A stretch of DNA of 64,000 nt from Acidobacteriota bacterium (GCA_016125275.1 WGMB01000001.1:366941-430940); one strand, 5' to 3'; counted from the first letter of the stretch, positions 10,883 to 23,013 are shown. Notes: generated by a model from the sequence alone, not told the origin. Made by a program: numbers and translations.

Positions 10883-11587
10883 ATGGCGGCAGAAACCTCC
10901 CCAAAGACCCTTGCGATCGACATCGGCGGCTCCGGGCTCAAGTGTCTGGTCCTCAATCCGGCCGGCGAAGCGATTACCGAACGGCTGCGTCGTCAGACCC
11001 CGTCGGTCCCCACGCCGAGCGCCGTCATGGCGGAACTGTTGGCGATGGCCGCCGAGCAAGGTGAGTTCGATCGTATTTCGGTGGGCTTCCCCGGAGTGGT
11101 GAAGGAAGGCGAAGTGCGGACGGCCGTGAATCTGCATCCAGACTGGGTGGGCTTCCATCTGCAGAATGCGCTGTCGGAAGCTCTGGACAAGCCGACGCGG
11201 GTGGCCAACGACGCCGACGTGCAGGGGCTGGGAGCCATCGAAGGGCGTGGCGTCGAGTTGGTCCTCACCCTCGGAACCGGCATCGGGTCAGCGTTGTTCA
11301 TGGACGGTCACTTGGTGCCGAACCTCGAGTTGGGGCACCATCCGTTCCAGAAAGACAAGACTTACGAGGAGCGGCTGGGTGATGAAGCCCTCGAGAAAAA
11401 GGGCAGGGAGGGCTGGAATCGGCGGCTTCGCGACGCCATCCAACTGCTCGACTACATATTCAACTACCGGATGCTCTACCTGGGCGGCGGCAACGCCAAG
11501 AAGATCGATTTCGAGCTGCCCGCCAACGTGCGGAAAGTGGCGAACATCCAGGGCTTGCTGGGCGGCATAGCCCTTTGGCGGCAGTGA
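10883..11587 (+). CDS. ROK-family kinase, polyphosphate-glucokinase-like
   Basis: 234 residues. The phosphate-binding start AIDIGGSGLKCLV, the NDADVQGLGA segment with the catalytic-type Asp, and LTLGTGIGSALFMDG followed by ELGHHPF match the polyphosphate/ATP glucokinase branch of the ROK family. The CxCGxxGCxE zinc motif of other ROK kinases is absent, as expected for that branch. It would phosphorylate glucose (or mannose) to the 6-phosphate in the cytoplasm. The length is slightly below the usual 250. It overlaps the next gene by 4 bases. Confidence 0.85.
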   Translation: MAAETSPKTLAIDIGGSGLKCLVLNPAGEAITERLRRQTPSVPTPSAVMAELLAMAAEQGEFDRISVGFPGVVKEGEVRTAVNLHPDWVGFHLQNALSEALDKPTRVANDADVQGLGAIEGRGVELVLTLGTGIGSALFMDGHLVPNLELGHHPFQKDKTYEERLGDEALEKKGREGWNRRLRDAIQLLDYIFNYRMLYLGGGNAKKIDFELPANVRKVANIQGLLGGIALWRQ

Positions 11588-12222
11588 GCCGGCTGCGTCG
11601 CTGGCTCGATCCGCCGCGCCCGGCGTTCTACAATCCGGCGCACCGGCGCGATGAGATTCCTTGGGGCCGCCGGAACCTCTACATCGGCGGGTTCGGCAAC
11701 CGCATCGCCGGTTCGATCAACGTCGATCTGTTCGCCGCGCCGGGCGTGGATGTGGTGTGCGACGCCGAGCGCTTGCCGTTTCGCGACGAGGTCTTCGACC
11801 GGGTGGACTGCGATGCGGTGGTGGAGCACACGCCCCACCCGGAGCGTATGGTGGCGGAGATCGTGCGCTGCCTCAAATCGGGCGGCGGGCTGCACCTCGC
11901 GGCGCCGTTCTGCCACCCATTTCACCAATATCCGAACGACTACTACCGGTTCTCACTGGAGGGCTTGCGGGAGTTGGTGAGGCCGCTGGAGGTCGTTTCT
12001 ACTGGTTGGATCACCGGGCCGACCTCGACGCTGGTGATCTTCTTCATCGAGTACGTCAAGCTCTGGCTGCCCGCACGGTGGATGCGGCAAGCGGCCTGGG
12101 TGGGACTGGGCTGGCTGCTGAGCCCGCTACCCTATCTGGACTGGTTTCTGCTGCGTTCGCCGGACGCCCGCCAGTTGGGCAATCATGGCTGGGTCATGGC
12201 GCGGAAGCCTCCAAAGGCTTAG
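11584..12222 (+). CDS. class I SAM-dependent methyltransferase
   Basis: 212 residues. A short Rossmann-type methyltransferase: the first glycine loop is degenerate (YIGGFGNRIAGSINVDL), then DAERLPFRDEVFD, a typical motif-II/III region, then VRCLKSGGGLHLAAPF. A hydrophobic stretch near residues 135-180 (LVIFFIEYVKLWLPARW) suggests membrane association. The start is taken as the GTG overlapping the kinase stop; a TTG nine bases upstream is the alternative. Coupling to the sugar kinase suggests a joint role, but the acceptor is unknown. Confidence 0.75.
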   Translation: MSRLRRWLDPPRPAFYNPAHRRDEIPWGRRNLYIGGFGNRIAGSINVDLFAAPGVDVVCDAERLPFRDEVFDRVDCDAVVEHTPHPERMVAEIVRCLKSGGGLHLAAPFCHPFHQYPNDYYRFSLEGLRELVRPLEVVSTGWITGPTSTLVIFFIEYVKLWLPARWMRQAAWVGLGWLLSPLPYLDWFLLRSPDARQLGNHGWVMARKPPKA

Positions 12223-12226
12223 CGCT

Positions 12227-12251
12227 GGGGCTTCCGCGTCGCCCAAGCCCC
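12227..12251. terminator. candidate hairpin between convergent genes
   Basis: 7-bp perfect stem (GGGGCTT / AAGCCCC) with an 11-base loop, in the 31-base gap between convergent genes. There is no T-tract, so intrinsic termination is uncertain. Confidence 0.35.
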
Positions 12252-12253
12252 GC

Positions 12254-12820
12254 TCAGTCGACTTCCTTGCTGAGAATGCAGACGAGCTCGTTGCCGCCGA
12301 AGGACGTCTTGGCGACCGTCATGCCCATCAGCTTGTAACCGTCCCGGCCCACTTGCTGCAGCTCTTTCTGCATGGTGGAGGTCTTCGAGGTGGCCTGCAC
12401 GCGATAGGCGAAACGTCTGGCCTGGGTGGCGCCGTCGCGCTCGAGGATCACCGAGACTTCGCGTCCGCCGAAGGCCGAGTCGAAGACGGTCTGTCCGCGG
12501 TACTCGAAGCCTTCTTCGCCCAGCTCGCCCAGCTCCTTCTCCATCGTGGACGTCTTGCGGGTCGCCAGCAGCTTGTAGGTCTTGCGGTTCGCCGATTCGG
12601 CGCCGGCCGTCTTCGCCATCACGACCACAACCTCATTGCCGCCCATTGTTTCGCCGCCCATTACGGCGTGGAAGGAGTAGCCGGCTTCGGCCGACTCGTT
12701 CATCTCCTTCTCCATGGTGGAGGTCTTGCTGGTCGCCAGAACCCGGTAGTCGTAGGACTGCGCGAGGGCCGTCCCGGCCGAAGCCAGGACCAGCCAAGCG
12801 GTGAGAATCAGTCGCGTCAT
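12254..12820 (-). CDS. secreted protein built of three tandem repeats
   Basis: 188 residues with a signal peptide (LILTAWLVLASAGTALAQ). The mature chain is three copies of a unit of about 55 residues. Each begins Y-x-[VL]-x-A-T-[SR]-K-T-S-T-M-x-K-E, continues with G-[YF]-x-[FYL] and ends with GG-x-E-[VL]-[VS]. The sequence around each GG resembles the small DUF4177-type fold, but I would not claim that family. It is likely periplasmic or surface-exposed and of unknown function. It follows carB on the same strand, 11 bases downstream, and may be cotranscribed. Confidence 0.75.
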   Translation of the reverse strand: MTRLILTAWLVLASAGTALAQSYDYRVLATSKTSTMEKEMNESAEAGYSFHAVMGGETMGGNEVVVVMAKTAGAESANRKTYKLLATRKTSTMEKELGELGEEGFEYRGQTVFDSAFGGREVSVILERDGATQARRFAYRVQATSKTSTMQKELQQVGRDGYKLMGMTVAKTSFGGNELVCILSKEVD

Positions 12821-12831
12821 AGCTTTGTCGC

Positions 12832-16044
<3,213 letters not shown>

Positions 16045-16048
16045 GGAT

Positions 16049-17179
16049 CTACTTGCCGGCCTCCATCAGGGTCCGGAAATCGTCGAACAGGTAGCGCGAG
16101 TCATGCGGGCCGGGCGCGGCCTCGGGGTGGTACTGCACGCAGAACAGCGGGTCCTTGGTCGAGCGGAAGCCCTCGACGGTCTGGTCGTTGAGGTTGATGT
16201 GAGTGACCTCGGTGGAACCGGCCGGCAACGAGTCCGGGTCGACGCAGAAGCCGTGGTTCTGCGAGGTGATCTCCACCTGGCCGGTCAGCTCGTTGCGCAC
16301 CGGGTGGTTGCAGCCGTGGTGCCCGAACTTCAGCTTGAAGGTCTTGCCGCCCAGGGCCAGGCCCAGCACTTGATGGCCGAGGCAGATGCCGAAGATCGGC
16401 ACCCGGCCGACCATCTGGCGGATCTGGAAGGCCTGTGCGTCGAGCGGCTCGGGGTCTCCAGGACCGTTCGAGATGAACACGCCGTCGGGACGCATCGCCA
16501 TCACGTCCTCGGCTTTGGTGTGCGCCGGCACGACCGTCACGCGGGCGCCGATCTGCACCAGCCGGCGCAAGATGTTGCGCTTGATGCCGAAGTCGTAGGC
16601 CACCACGTGGAAGCGCGGTTCGCCGGGTTCGTCCACGAGCTGCGACGGCGAGCAAGGCGTTACGCCTTGGCGCCACTCGTAGGGCTTGGCGACCGACACC
16701 TTCGAGGCCAGGTCGAGGCCGGCCATCGTCGGCAGCGCGCGCGCCTTGGCGACGAGGCTGTCGACGTCGAGGTCGAGCGACGAGATCACGCCGCGCTGGG
16801 CGCCGTGGTCGCGCAGGTGCCGCACCAGCGCGCGGGTGTCGATTTCTCCCAGGATGGGGATGTCGTGATAGGCCAGGTAATCGTCGGCGCGCTCTTTGGA
16901 GCGCCAGTTGCTCGAGATCTTGGAGAACTCGCGGACCACCAAGCCCTCGATGTAGGGACGGGACGATTCGCCGTCCTGCTCATTGGCTCCGTAATTGCCG
17001 ATCTGCGGATAGGTCAGAACCACGATCTGGCCCGAGTAGGAGGGGTCGGTGAAGATCTCCTGGTAGCCGGTCATGCCGGTGTTGAAGACTACTTCGCCGC
17101 CACGCTCCGCGCGCGCACCAATGCCGACCCCTCGAAAGACTCTGCCGTCTTCGAGGGCCAGGATTTGTTCAAAACTCAT
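16049..17179 (-). CDS. carA: carbamoyl-phosphate synthase small subunit
   Basis: 376 residues. An N-terminal CPSase small-chain domain ([30 protein letters not shown]) is followed by a class I glutamine amidotransferase domain with the nucleophile motif [15 protein letters not shown] and C-terminal catalytic H-P-E ([10 protein letters not shown]). It releases ammonia from glutamine for CarB. The start is [12 protein letters not shown]; an open frame upstream adds 22 residues of leader sequence and was trimmed. GGAG lies about 14 bases ahead of the ATG. Confidence 0.97.
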   Translation of the reverse strand: MSFEQILALEDGRVFRGVGIGARAERGGEVVFNTGMTGYQEIFTDPSYSGQIVVLTYPQIGNYGANEQDGESSRPYIEGLVVREFSKISSNWRSKERADDYLAYHDIPILGEIDTRALVRHLRDHGAQRGVISSLDLDVDSLVAKARALPTMAGLDLASKVSVAKPYEWRQGVTPCSPSQLVDEPGEPRFHVVAYDFGIKRNILRRLVQIGARVTVVPAHTKAEDVMAMRPDGVFISNGPGDPEPLDAQAFQIRQMVGRVPIFGICLGHQVLGLALGGKTFKLKFGHHGCNHPVRNELTGQVEITSQNHGFCVDPDSLPAGSTEVTHINLNDQTVEGFRSTKDPLFCVQYHPEAAPGPHDSRYLFDDFRTLMEAGK

Positions 17180-17257
17180 TCTATTTCGCGACTCCGCAGG
17201 GCGACCGCGCCGACCGCTGAGCGCCGGAGACGAGACGCCGTCCATCGAGGAATGCGC

Positions 17258-17317
17258 CAGCCCGGTGAGGGCTGATCAAGAGGGTCCGCCGCAGGCTCTC
17301 CGTGAGTTGCGACCCTC
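17258..17317 (-). promoter_or_regulatory. two hairpins in the carAB leader
   Basis: On the minus strand, reading toward carA: a 7-bp stem GAGGGTC / GACCCTC enclosing about 24 bases, then a 6-bp stem CAGCCC / GGGCTG with a 5-base loop. Both lie between the upstream kinase gene and carA. They could be a pyrimidine-responsive leader or a weak terminator for the upstream gene; neither is followed by a T-tract. Confidence 0.3.
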
Positions 17318-17337
17318 TGTCATTTGTAGCACGCTCG

Positions 17338-18273
17338 TCACGTTGAAACAAGGTTGCCCCGGGCCGCCAACAGGGCCGCTCCCTGGGTGACGACGGCCTC
17401 TCCGAGCGCGGCCGGGACGACCTTGAAAAAGCTCTGGAAGTAGCTGGAAAAGCGATGCTTCGCCCGTTCCGAGGCGAGCCGGATGAAGTCCGGGTTGGCG
17501 GCTCCCACGCCGCCGCCGATGACGATGGCTTGGGGCGCCAGCAGGGTCATCGCCGCGCCCAGCGCCGCCGCCAGGCCGTCGGCGGCCCGCTCCACTTGGC
17601 GCGTCGCCGCAGAGTCGCCGTTTCGCCAGGCTTCCATCAGCGCCGGACCGGTGGGGTCGGCGAGACCGGCCTCGCGGGCCAAACCCGCCAGGCCCGGCCC
17701 GGAGCAGAGCGCCTCCAGGCAGCCTTGCCGGCCACAGGGGCAGGGGGGGCCGTCCGGTTCCACCTGCAGATGCCCGATCTCCGCTTCGCCGTGATCACTG
17801 AGCTCGACGATGCGACCGTCGCGCACGAGGCCTCCGCCAACGCCGGTGCCGAGCGTGAGATACAGGACCGTCCGGGCTCCTTGGCCGGCGCCGAGCACGG
17901 CCTCGGCCAGGGCTGCGACCTTGCAGTCGTTCTCCATGTAGACCGGCGCCTGAAACGCTTCCTCCAGCGTCCGCACCGGGTCCACGGCGTCCCAGCCCGA
18001 CTCGTGGAAGCACTCCAGCGGCTGGCGGCGGGCTCGGTGGACGCCTCCGCCGTAGCCAAAGCCGACCGCTTGCGGCCGGGCGCCGCCCAGCAGCCCGCGG
18101 CTCACGTCGACCAGCCGGGCCAGGGAGTCGGCGGCTTGGTCGGAGGCGCCGCGGCGCAGCACGCGCGTCTCCAGCAGCACGCCGTCCGGTCCGGCCAAGC
18201 CCGCCACGAGCTTGGTGCCGCCGGTCTCGAGCGCGAGGTAACGGATCGGCCCGTTCGCATCCGTTGCTGGCAT
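17338..18273 (-). CDS. ROK-family sugar kinase
   Basis: 311 residues. ATP-binding LALETGGTKLVAGL, the acidic site MENDCKVAALAEAV, LTLGTGVGGGLV and the zinc-binding ROK signature C-P-C-G-R-Q-G-C-L-E-A are all present, so it should be an active kinase of glucose, fructose, mannose or an N-acetylated sugar. The GE-x-GH motif (GEAEIGHLQV) before the zinc site is also kept. It is the last gene of the minus-strand run and starts directly after the stop of the phosphodiesterase-like gene. Confidence 0.9.
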   Translation of the reverse strand: MPATDANGPIRYLALETGGTKLVAGLAGPDGVLLETRVLRRGASDQAADSLARLVDVSRGLLGGARPQAVGFGYGGGVHRARRQPLECFHESGWDAVDPVRTLEEAFQAPVYMENDCKVAALAEAVLGAGQGARTVLYLTLGTGVGGGLVRDGRIVELSDHGEAEIGHLQVEPDGPPCPCGRQGCLEALCSGPGLAGLAREAGLADPTGPALMEAWRNGDSAATRQVERAADGLAAALGAAMTLLAPQAIVIGGGVGAANPDFIRLASERAKHRFSSYFQSFFKVVPAALGEAVVTQGAALLAARGNLVST

Positions 18274-19380
18274 TCAGCGGCTTCCCGTGATGGCGGCGAT
18301 CGGCGAGCCGACCGCGCCGGCCAGCAGCTTGGGGTCCAGGCCCAGCAGTTGCAGCATCGTCGGGGCGATGTCGCTCTGGGTGACCGCGGGGCCGCCGGAG
18401 ACTTCGCCGAGCGCTTCGACGTGGGGGCCGATGGCGACGTACCAGACCTCGTCGGCGCCCTCCACGTCCTTGCCGTGCCGCTGCCAATCCGTCGGCGTGC
18501 GGCCGCGGCCGTGGTCGGTCGCCACGATCAGGGTGGTCTTGCCGCGGTAGCGCGGATCGCGCTGCACGAGCTCCCACAGCCGCTGCAGGTTGGCGTCGAG
18601 GTTGTGAGCCATCTCGAGCACACGGTCGTAGCGGCTGGCGTGGGCCCAGTCGTCGGTCTCGTCCAAGGCGATGTAGAGGGCGCGCGGGCCCACCTGCCGC
18701 AGGTACTCCAGGGCCAGCTCGAAGGTCAGATAGTCGTGCCGGGCCGAGCGCCACGGCGTGAGCATTTGGAATTGCAGGTCGGCCAGCTCGGCCAGGCGGG
18801 GGCTCCAGCGGCCGGAGGCCAGCGGCTGATACCCGGCGTTGATGAAGACCGAGTTGCTGTCCCGCGCGCAGATGCCCTGAAAGACCTCCCAGGAGCCGAA
18901 GGCCGCCGCCTGGTTGCGCTCCAGAGAGAGCTCGCGGCGGGCGATCTCGAGCACCGTGGGGGCAGGGCTCGGACGCATGTCGTTGGACCGGATCACGTCA
19001 TCGTGCGGGCGGCCCGTGAGCAGCTCGGCATAGCCGGGATAGGAGAAGCGCATGCCGTTGTTGACCTTGGCGACGGAGCCCTTGTCGCGATTGCCGTACA
19101 GTAGGCCCTGGCGCGCGACGGTTCCCCACAGGAAGGGGAAGATCTTGCGCCGGCTGACCTCGGGCGCGCCGCCGAAGCGCTCCCGGACGGCGGCGGCGTC
19201 CTTCATGCCTGCGTCGTCGCGGCTCAGCAGACCCGGATCGGCGCCGCGAAACAGGTCCTGCCAGCGCAGACCGTCGGTGCTGACGAGGATGACGTTCTGG
19301 TCCTGCGCGAGCGTCGGACCGCCGAGCGCGGCCAGCAGCAGGGTGAGGCGTGCCAAGGAGGCGAAGCGATGGAGGCTCAT
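18274..19380 (-). CDS. secreted alkaline-phosphatase-superfamily hydrolase (phosphodiesterase-like)
   Basis: 368 residues with a signal peptide (SLARLTLLLAALGGPTLAQ). Alkaline-phosphatase-superfamily metal sites are visible: VILVSTDGLRWQDLF near the N-terminus, a mid-chain NGMRFSYPGYAELLTG nucleophile region, ALDETDDWAH, and ATDHGRGRTPTDWQRHG. This matches type I phosphodiesterase / nucleotide pyrophosphatase and phosphopentomutase-like proteins. It is likely periplasmic with an unknown phospho-substrate. The start was set at the ATG that overlaps the upstream peptidase stop (ATGA); the longer open frame is antisense-type sequence. Confidence 0.85.
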   Translation of the reverse strand: MSLHRFASLARLTLLLAALGGPTLAQDQNVILVSTDGLRWQDLFRGADPGLLSRDDAGMKDAAAVRERFGGAPEVSRRKIFPFLWGTVARQGLLYGNRDKGSVAKVNNGMRFSYPGYAELLTGRPHDDVIRSNDMRPSPAPTVLEIARRELSLERNQAAAFGSWEVFQGICARDSNSVFINAGYQPLASGRWSPRLAELADLQFQMLTPWRSARHDYLTFELALEYLRQVGPRALYIALDETDDWAHASRYDRVLEMAHNLDANLQRLWELVQRDPRYRGKTTLIVATDHGRGRTPTDWQRHGKDVEGADEVWYVAIGPHVEALGEVSGGPAVTQSDIAPTMLQLLGLDPKLLAGAVGSPIAAITGSR

Positions 19381-20282
19381 GGGCGTTTCTCGAGCTCGCG
19401 CAGCGTCTCGCGAACAACGCGCAGGACGATGCCGAGGCTTTCGGGGCTCAACTTGTCCAAAGTATCCTGCTCGGTGTGCCAGTAGCGGTTGAGCAGGCCG
19501 TAGTCGAAATCGATCAGGTCGACCGCGGCGAAGCCGTTCTGCACGAACGGCACGTGGTCGTCTTCGATGTAGCCGGTCTGGCCGGCCGGAAACTGCCGGC
19601 TGTAGCCGAGGCTCGCCGCCACATCCCACACCAGATCGCGCAGCCAGGGCGTGGAGTTGCCCTCGTAGACCAGTTGCAGGTTGGCGTCGCCGACCATGTC
19701 CACGTTGATCAGCGCCTGCAAACGCTCCCGCTCGGGGCCGGCGGCCCAGGCCGCGGCCAGACGCCGGCTGCCGTAGGTGTGGTCGTCGCCTTGCCAGGCG
19801 ATCACGGATTCCTCGCCGTCGAAGAAGACCAGCCGAACGGTGTCGCGCCGCAATTCGCCGTTGAGTTGCTCGGCCAGAGCCAGCAGCAGGCCCGCCGAGG
19901 AGCCGGCGTCGTTGGCTCCGACGAAGGCGGGGACGTCGGCGTGGCCCAAGGTGTCGTAGTGGCCGGAGACGGCGTTGATGCGGCCGGTGGGGCCGGGGAA
20001 GTCGGCGATGATGTTCTTCATCGCGACTGGGCCGCGGGGCGTCCGCGCCGTGAAGTCGTCCTCGGTGACGGTGCAGTCGAGCCGTCGCAAGGCTTCCAGG
20101 ATGACTTGCTGCTGTTTCAGTTGCGCTTCCGAGCCGGAGGGGCGCGGGCCCAGGGCCACCAACTGCTCGACGTACGCGAAAGCGCGCTCGCCGGCGTCGT
20201 CGGCGGCCTGCGACGGCGACTGCGCGCAGGCCACGCCCAGGGCGAGCGCCAGGAACCAGCAGTGCTTCAGCGTGCGATGCAT
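19377..20282 (-). CDS. secreted M28-family peptidase / glutaminyl cyclase-like
   Basis: 301 residues, signal peptide CWFLALALGVACAQS. The zinc-site motifs of the M28 family appear in order: SGHYDT, GANDAGSSAG, FFDGEE, NVDMVGD and a C-terminal WHTEQDT. The arrangement DDHVPF plus the short length resemble glutaminyl-peptide cyclotransferases as much as aminopeptidases. It is probably periplasmic. The ATG lies 16 bases inside the 3' end of the methyltransferase gene, so translation is coupled; the longer open frame was rejected. Confidence 0.85.
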   Translation of the reverse strand: MHRTLKHCWFLALALGVACAQSPSQAADDAGERAFAYVEQLVALGPRPSGSEAQLKQQQVILEALRRLDCTVTEDDFTARTPRGPVAMKNIIADFPGPTGRINAVSGHYDTLGHADVPAFVGANDAGSSAGLLLALAEQLNGELRRDTVRLVFFDGEESVIAWQGDDHTYGSRRLAAAWAAGPERERLQALINVDMVGDANLQLVYEGNSTPWLRDLVWDVAASLGYSRQFPAGQTGYIEDDHVPFVQNGFAAVDLIDFDYGLLNRYWHTEQDTLDKLSPESLGIVLRVVRETLRELEKRP

Positions 20283-20962
20283 ACGTAAGCCAGAGTGTAG
20301 TCCTTGCGGGAGTCCAAGCCGTCCAACGACGGCAGCAGCAGCGCCGCCGGAGCCACCGCGGCGGCCACCAGCGGAAACGCCAGCCAGCGCAGGCCGCCCT
20401 GGAAGAAGATCAGCGCGGCCATCAGGCGCCGAGCCAGCAGCGTGAAGTAGCCGCCCATCGGCTCGATGGTCCAGCGCTCGAAGCCGGCCTTGCCGAGCAG
20501 ATACTCCAGCCCGTGACGGGTGTAGCGGTAGTAGTCGTGCGGCGCCTGGTGGACCTCCCACATCTGTGGCGCTACCAGCAGCAAGGGCTTGCCGGGCTGT
20601 AGGGTGCGGCGGATCTCTTGCAGCACCTGCAAGGGCTCGGCGAGGTGCTCGAGGGTCACGATGCTGATGGCGGCCGAGAAGGTCTCGTCGGGGAAGGGCA
20701 GGCGTTCGAGGTTCGCCCGGGCGTCGAGGCGCTGATAGTTCCAGGCGGCGTCGCCCACAGCCAGGTCGACGCCCACGTAGCGGTGTCGGGAGAACAGGGC
20801 GCGGTGGCGAGCTTCGCCGGCGGCGGCGTCGAGCACGAAGCCGCCCGGCTCCAGCGCGGCGACGAACTGCTGGAGCGCCTCGTCGATGCCGGTTTCCACC
20901 CGCATCAGCCTGCGTTTGACGAAATCGGGGACGAAGCGGCCGAAGCGGCCCTCCAGGCTCAT
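20267..20962 (-). CDS. class I SAM-dependent methyltransferase with C-terminal membrane anchor
   Basis: 231 residues. Methyltransferase motifs: FVLDAAAGEARHR, YVGVDLAVGD, LERLPFPDETFS, VTLEHLAEP, LQPGKPLLLVAP. The last 60 residues contain one or two hydrophobic helices, suggesting membrane attachment. Same architecture as the methyltransferase behind the polyphosphate-glucokinase-like gene. It overlaps the next methyltransferase by 4 bases. The substrate is probably a lipid- or glycan-linked acceptor made by the neighbouring glycosyltransferase, which is inference. Confidence 0.85.
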   Translation of the reverse strand: MSLEGRFGRFVPDFVKRRLMRVETGIDEALQQFVAALEPGGFVLDAAAGEARHRALFSRHRYVGVDLAVGDAAWNYQRLDARANLERLPFPDETFSAAISIVTLEHLAEPLQVLQEIRRTLQPGKPLLLVAPQMWEVHQAPHDYYRYTRHGLEYLLGKAGFERWTIEPMGGYFTLLARRLMAALIFFQGGLRWLAFPLVAAAVAPAALLLPSLDGLDSRKDYTLAYVCIAR

Positions 20963-21930
20963 CGCCGACCCCGGCGCACCGCGTCGATCATGATCGTGGA
21001 GCCGGCCGCGCCCGCCGCCTCCAGCAGCGTGAACGGCACGGCCGCGACGGTCAGCGCGAAGAAGAGCGCGCTCTTGAGGGCCTGCTTCTGCGGACTCTCG
21101 GAGACGCCGCGCATGCGGCGGGCCACCGGCTCGAGGTCCGGGCAGAGGCTGGCGGCCAGTCCGGCGGGATTATCGCGCAAGGAGAAGTACTTGCGGCGCA
21201 ACACGTCAAAGCCGCAACCCTCGAGTAATTCTTCCAGGTCTTCGGAGCGGAAGTTGATGAGGTGACGGGGGACGTCGAGCCCGTTCCAGCGGTCTCCCAA
21301 CAGCAGGAGTTGCCAGCAGGAGGCGTTCGGCGTCTGCACGATGAAGCGACCGCCGGGGGGCAGCAGCTCAGCGACGGCTTCGACGGCGGAGACGGGGTCG
21401 GGCAGATGCTCCAGCACGTGGAACATCGTGACGGTCTGAAACGAATGTGGCTGGAACGGCAGCCGCGGCAACTGAGCGCAGACGGCCGGGGCTTCGGCGT
21501 GACGGAGGCACTGCGCGGCGGCCTTGGCCGAGAAGTCGCTGCCGAAGCAGTCCACGCCGTGCTCGACCATCGCGGCCAAGAACGAGCCTCCGCCGCAGCC
21601 GACGTCCAACAAGCGTCCGTCCGCCTCCACGGCCGCGCGGGCGAAGCGCACGTGGTCGCCCATCACCACCCGGCGGTACATCTCGGCCAAGCGGTTGACG
21701 GCGGAGTCATCGTGCTCCCACCAGTAGTTTTCGGGGTAGAAGCTGCGCAGCTCCTCCTGCGTCGGGAAGGGGTCCAGGCGCATCAGGCCGCAGGAGCTGC
21801 ACTCGATGACGCTGAAGTTGCGGGTGGTGGTGCGATAGAGGCGGTCGGCCCCGCGGTACAGCGTTCGATAGCCTTCCCCTTCGCAGCGCGGGCACGCCTC
21901 AGGCGTAGTGAGCTCAACGGCGGACGTCAC
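20959..21930 (-). CDS. SAM-dependent methyltransferase with N-terminal zinc ribbon
   Basis: 323 residues. An N-terminal zinc ribbon (CPRCEG at about 13-18 and CSSCG at about 45-49) precedes a class I methyltransferase domain (LLDVGCGGGSFLAAM, FHVLEHLPDP, LLPPGGRFIVQTPN). A hydrophobic helix lies near the C-terminus. This two-part layout is typical of methyltransferases in polysaccharide and O-antigen clusters. It ends in an ATGA overlap with the next gene and follows the glycosyltransferase by 10 bases. Confidence 0.88.
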   Translation of the reverse strand: MTSAVELTTPEACPRCEGEGYRTLYRGADRLYRTTTRNFSVIECSSCGLMRLDPFPTQEELRSFYPENYWWEHDDSAVNRLAEMYRRVVMGDHVRFARAAVEADGRLLDVGCGGGSFLAAMVEHGVDCFGSDFSAKAAAQCLRHAEAPAVCAQLPRLPFQPHSFQTVTMFHVLEHLPDPVSAVEAVAELLPPGGRFIVQTPNASCWQLLLLGDRWNGLDVPRHLINFRSEDLEELLEGCGFDVLRRKYFSLRDNPAGLAASLCPDLEPVARRMRGVSESPQKQALKSALFFALTVAAVPFTLLEAAGAAGSTIMIDAVRRGRR

Positions 21931-21940
21931 GGTATGGCGA

Positions 21941-22963
21941 TCAACTGGTCTCGAAGATGAGCTCGGCGAGGGAGATTCGGAAGGTGCGCAGCAACCTCGC
22001 CGCTTCGGCTCCGCTGAGTCGTCGAACGACGCGCTTGCGCTTCGCGAGCATTCCCGGGAGTCCCCACAGAGCTGCTGCGTTGGCGCGAATCAAGCATTGT
22101 ATCAGTCCCCAGGTGGAGAGCTGCGCGCGAGCCTTGCCGGCCTCTCCCCGGCCGCGCAGAGCGGCCAGCGCCGAGGCGCTGACGCGCAGGGCCGCGAACA
22201 GCGGCGCGGCGGGCCACAGCCGCTTGGGAAAGAGCTTGGCGACCAGCCAGATGCGGTTGCGCTCGATCAGGAACAGCCGGCGCTGCGAGTGCCGGCCGAG
22301 CGTGGACCCCAGGCGATGCCGCACGACCGCGTGCGGCGTGTAGAGGCAGCGCCATCCGGCCAAGCGGCCGCGGAGCCCGAGCTCGGCGTCGTCGGCGTAG
22401 GCGAAGAAATCCTCGTCGAAGAGTCCGATCTCGTCGAGCATCTCCTTGCGGTACAAGGCTCCCGCGCCGTCGGGCCAGGCGACTTCCTCGATGCGATCGA
22501 ACTGCCCCCGGTCAATGGCTCCGGAGCCGCGGCCGCGGTTCTGGCCGTCGGGATAGATCAGGTGGCCGACCTTGTCGATGACGTTGGGGTCGTCGTAGGA
22601 GACGATCTTGGAGGCGACCATGCCGATGTCCGGGGCTTGGCCGGCGGCGGCGAGCAGCGCCTCGAGCCAGCGCGGCTCGGCCTCGGCGTCGTTGTTGAGC
22701 AAGGCCACGAAGGTTCCCCGTGCGGCCTGGATGCCCTGGTTGTTGGCTCCGCAGAAGCCCCGGTTCTCGGTGTTGCGGATGAGGACGACGTCGGGCCGCT
22801 CGCGGGCCACCCAGTCGGCCGAGCCGTCGGTCGAACCGTTGTCGACGACAACGGTCTCGAAGTCCTGCCAAGTCTGTTGTCGAAGCGACGCCAGGCAGGC
22901 CTCGAGCAGATCCAACCTGTTCCAGTTGACGACGACGACGCTGACGGCAGGAGGACGCGGCAT
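21941..22963 (-). CDS. family 2 glycosyltransferase
   Basis: 340 residues. GT-A fold: VSVVVVNWNRLDLLEACLAS, VVDNGSTDGSADW, NRGFCGANNQGI, LLNNDAE (the D-x-D-like metal site) and the acceptor-side YADDAELGLRGRLAG. It transfers a sugar from a nucleotide-sugar donor at the cytoplasmic face, resembling rhamnosyl- and mannosyltransferases of surface polysaccharides. It heads the run of methyltransferases on the minus strand, which fits a surface glycan locus. Confidence 0.92.
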   Translation of the reverse strand: MPRPPAVSVVVVNWNRLDLLEACLASLRQQTWQDFETVVVDNGSTDGSADWVARERPDVVLIRNTENRGFCGANNQGIQAARGTFVALLNNDAEAEPRWLEALLAAAGQAPDIGMVASKIVSYDDPNVIDKVGHLIYPDGQNRGRGSGAIDRGQFDRIEEVAWPDGAGALYRKEMLDEIGLFDEDFFAYADDAELGLRGRLAGWRCLYTPHAVVRHRLGSTLGRHSQRRLFLIERNRIWLVAKLFPKRLWPAAPLFAALRVSASALAALRGRGEAGKARAQLSTWGLIQCLIRANAAALWGLPGMLAKRKRVVRRLSGAEAARLLRTFRISLAELIFETS

Positions 22964-23013
22964 GCTTCCCGGCGAGCGCCGAGGGGCGTCGCGCGCTAAA
23001 AGACGAGGGGACG

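Noticed and set aside
17455..19104. 549-codon plus-strand open frame over the ROK kinase and hydrolase
   Set aside because: Antisense composition and no ribosome-binding site. The minus-strand genes keep all family motifs.
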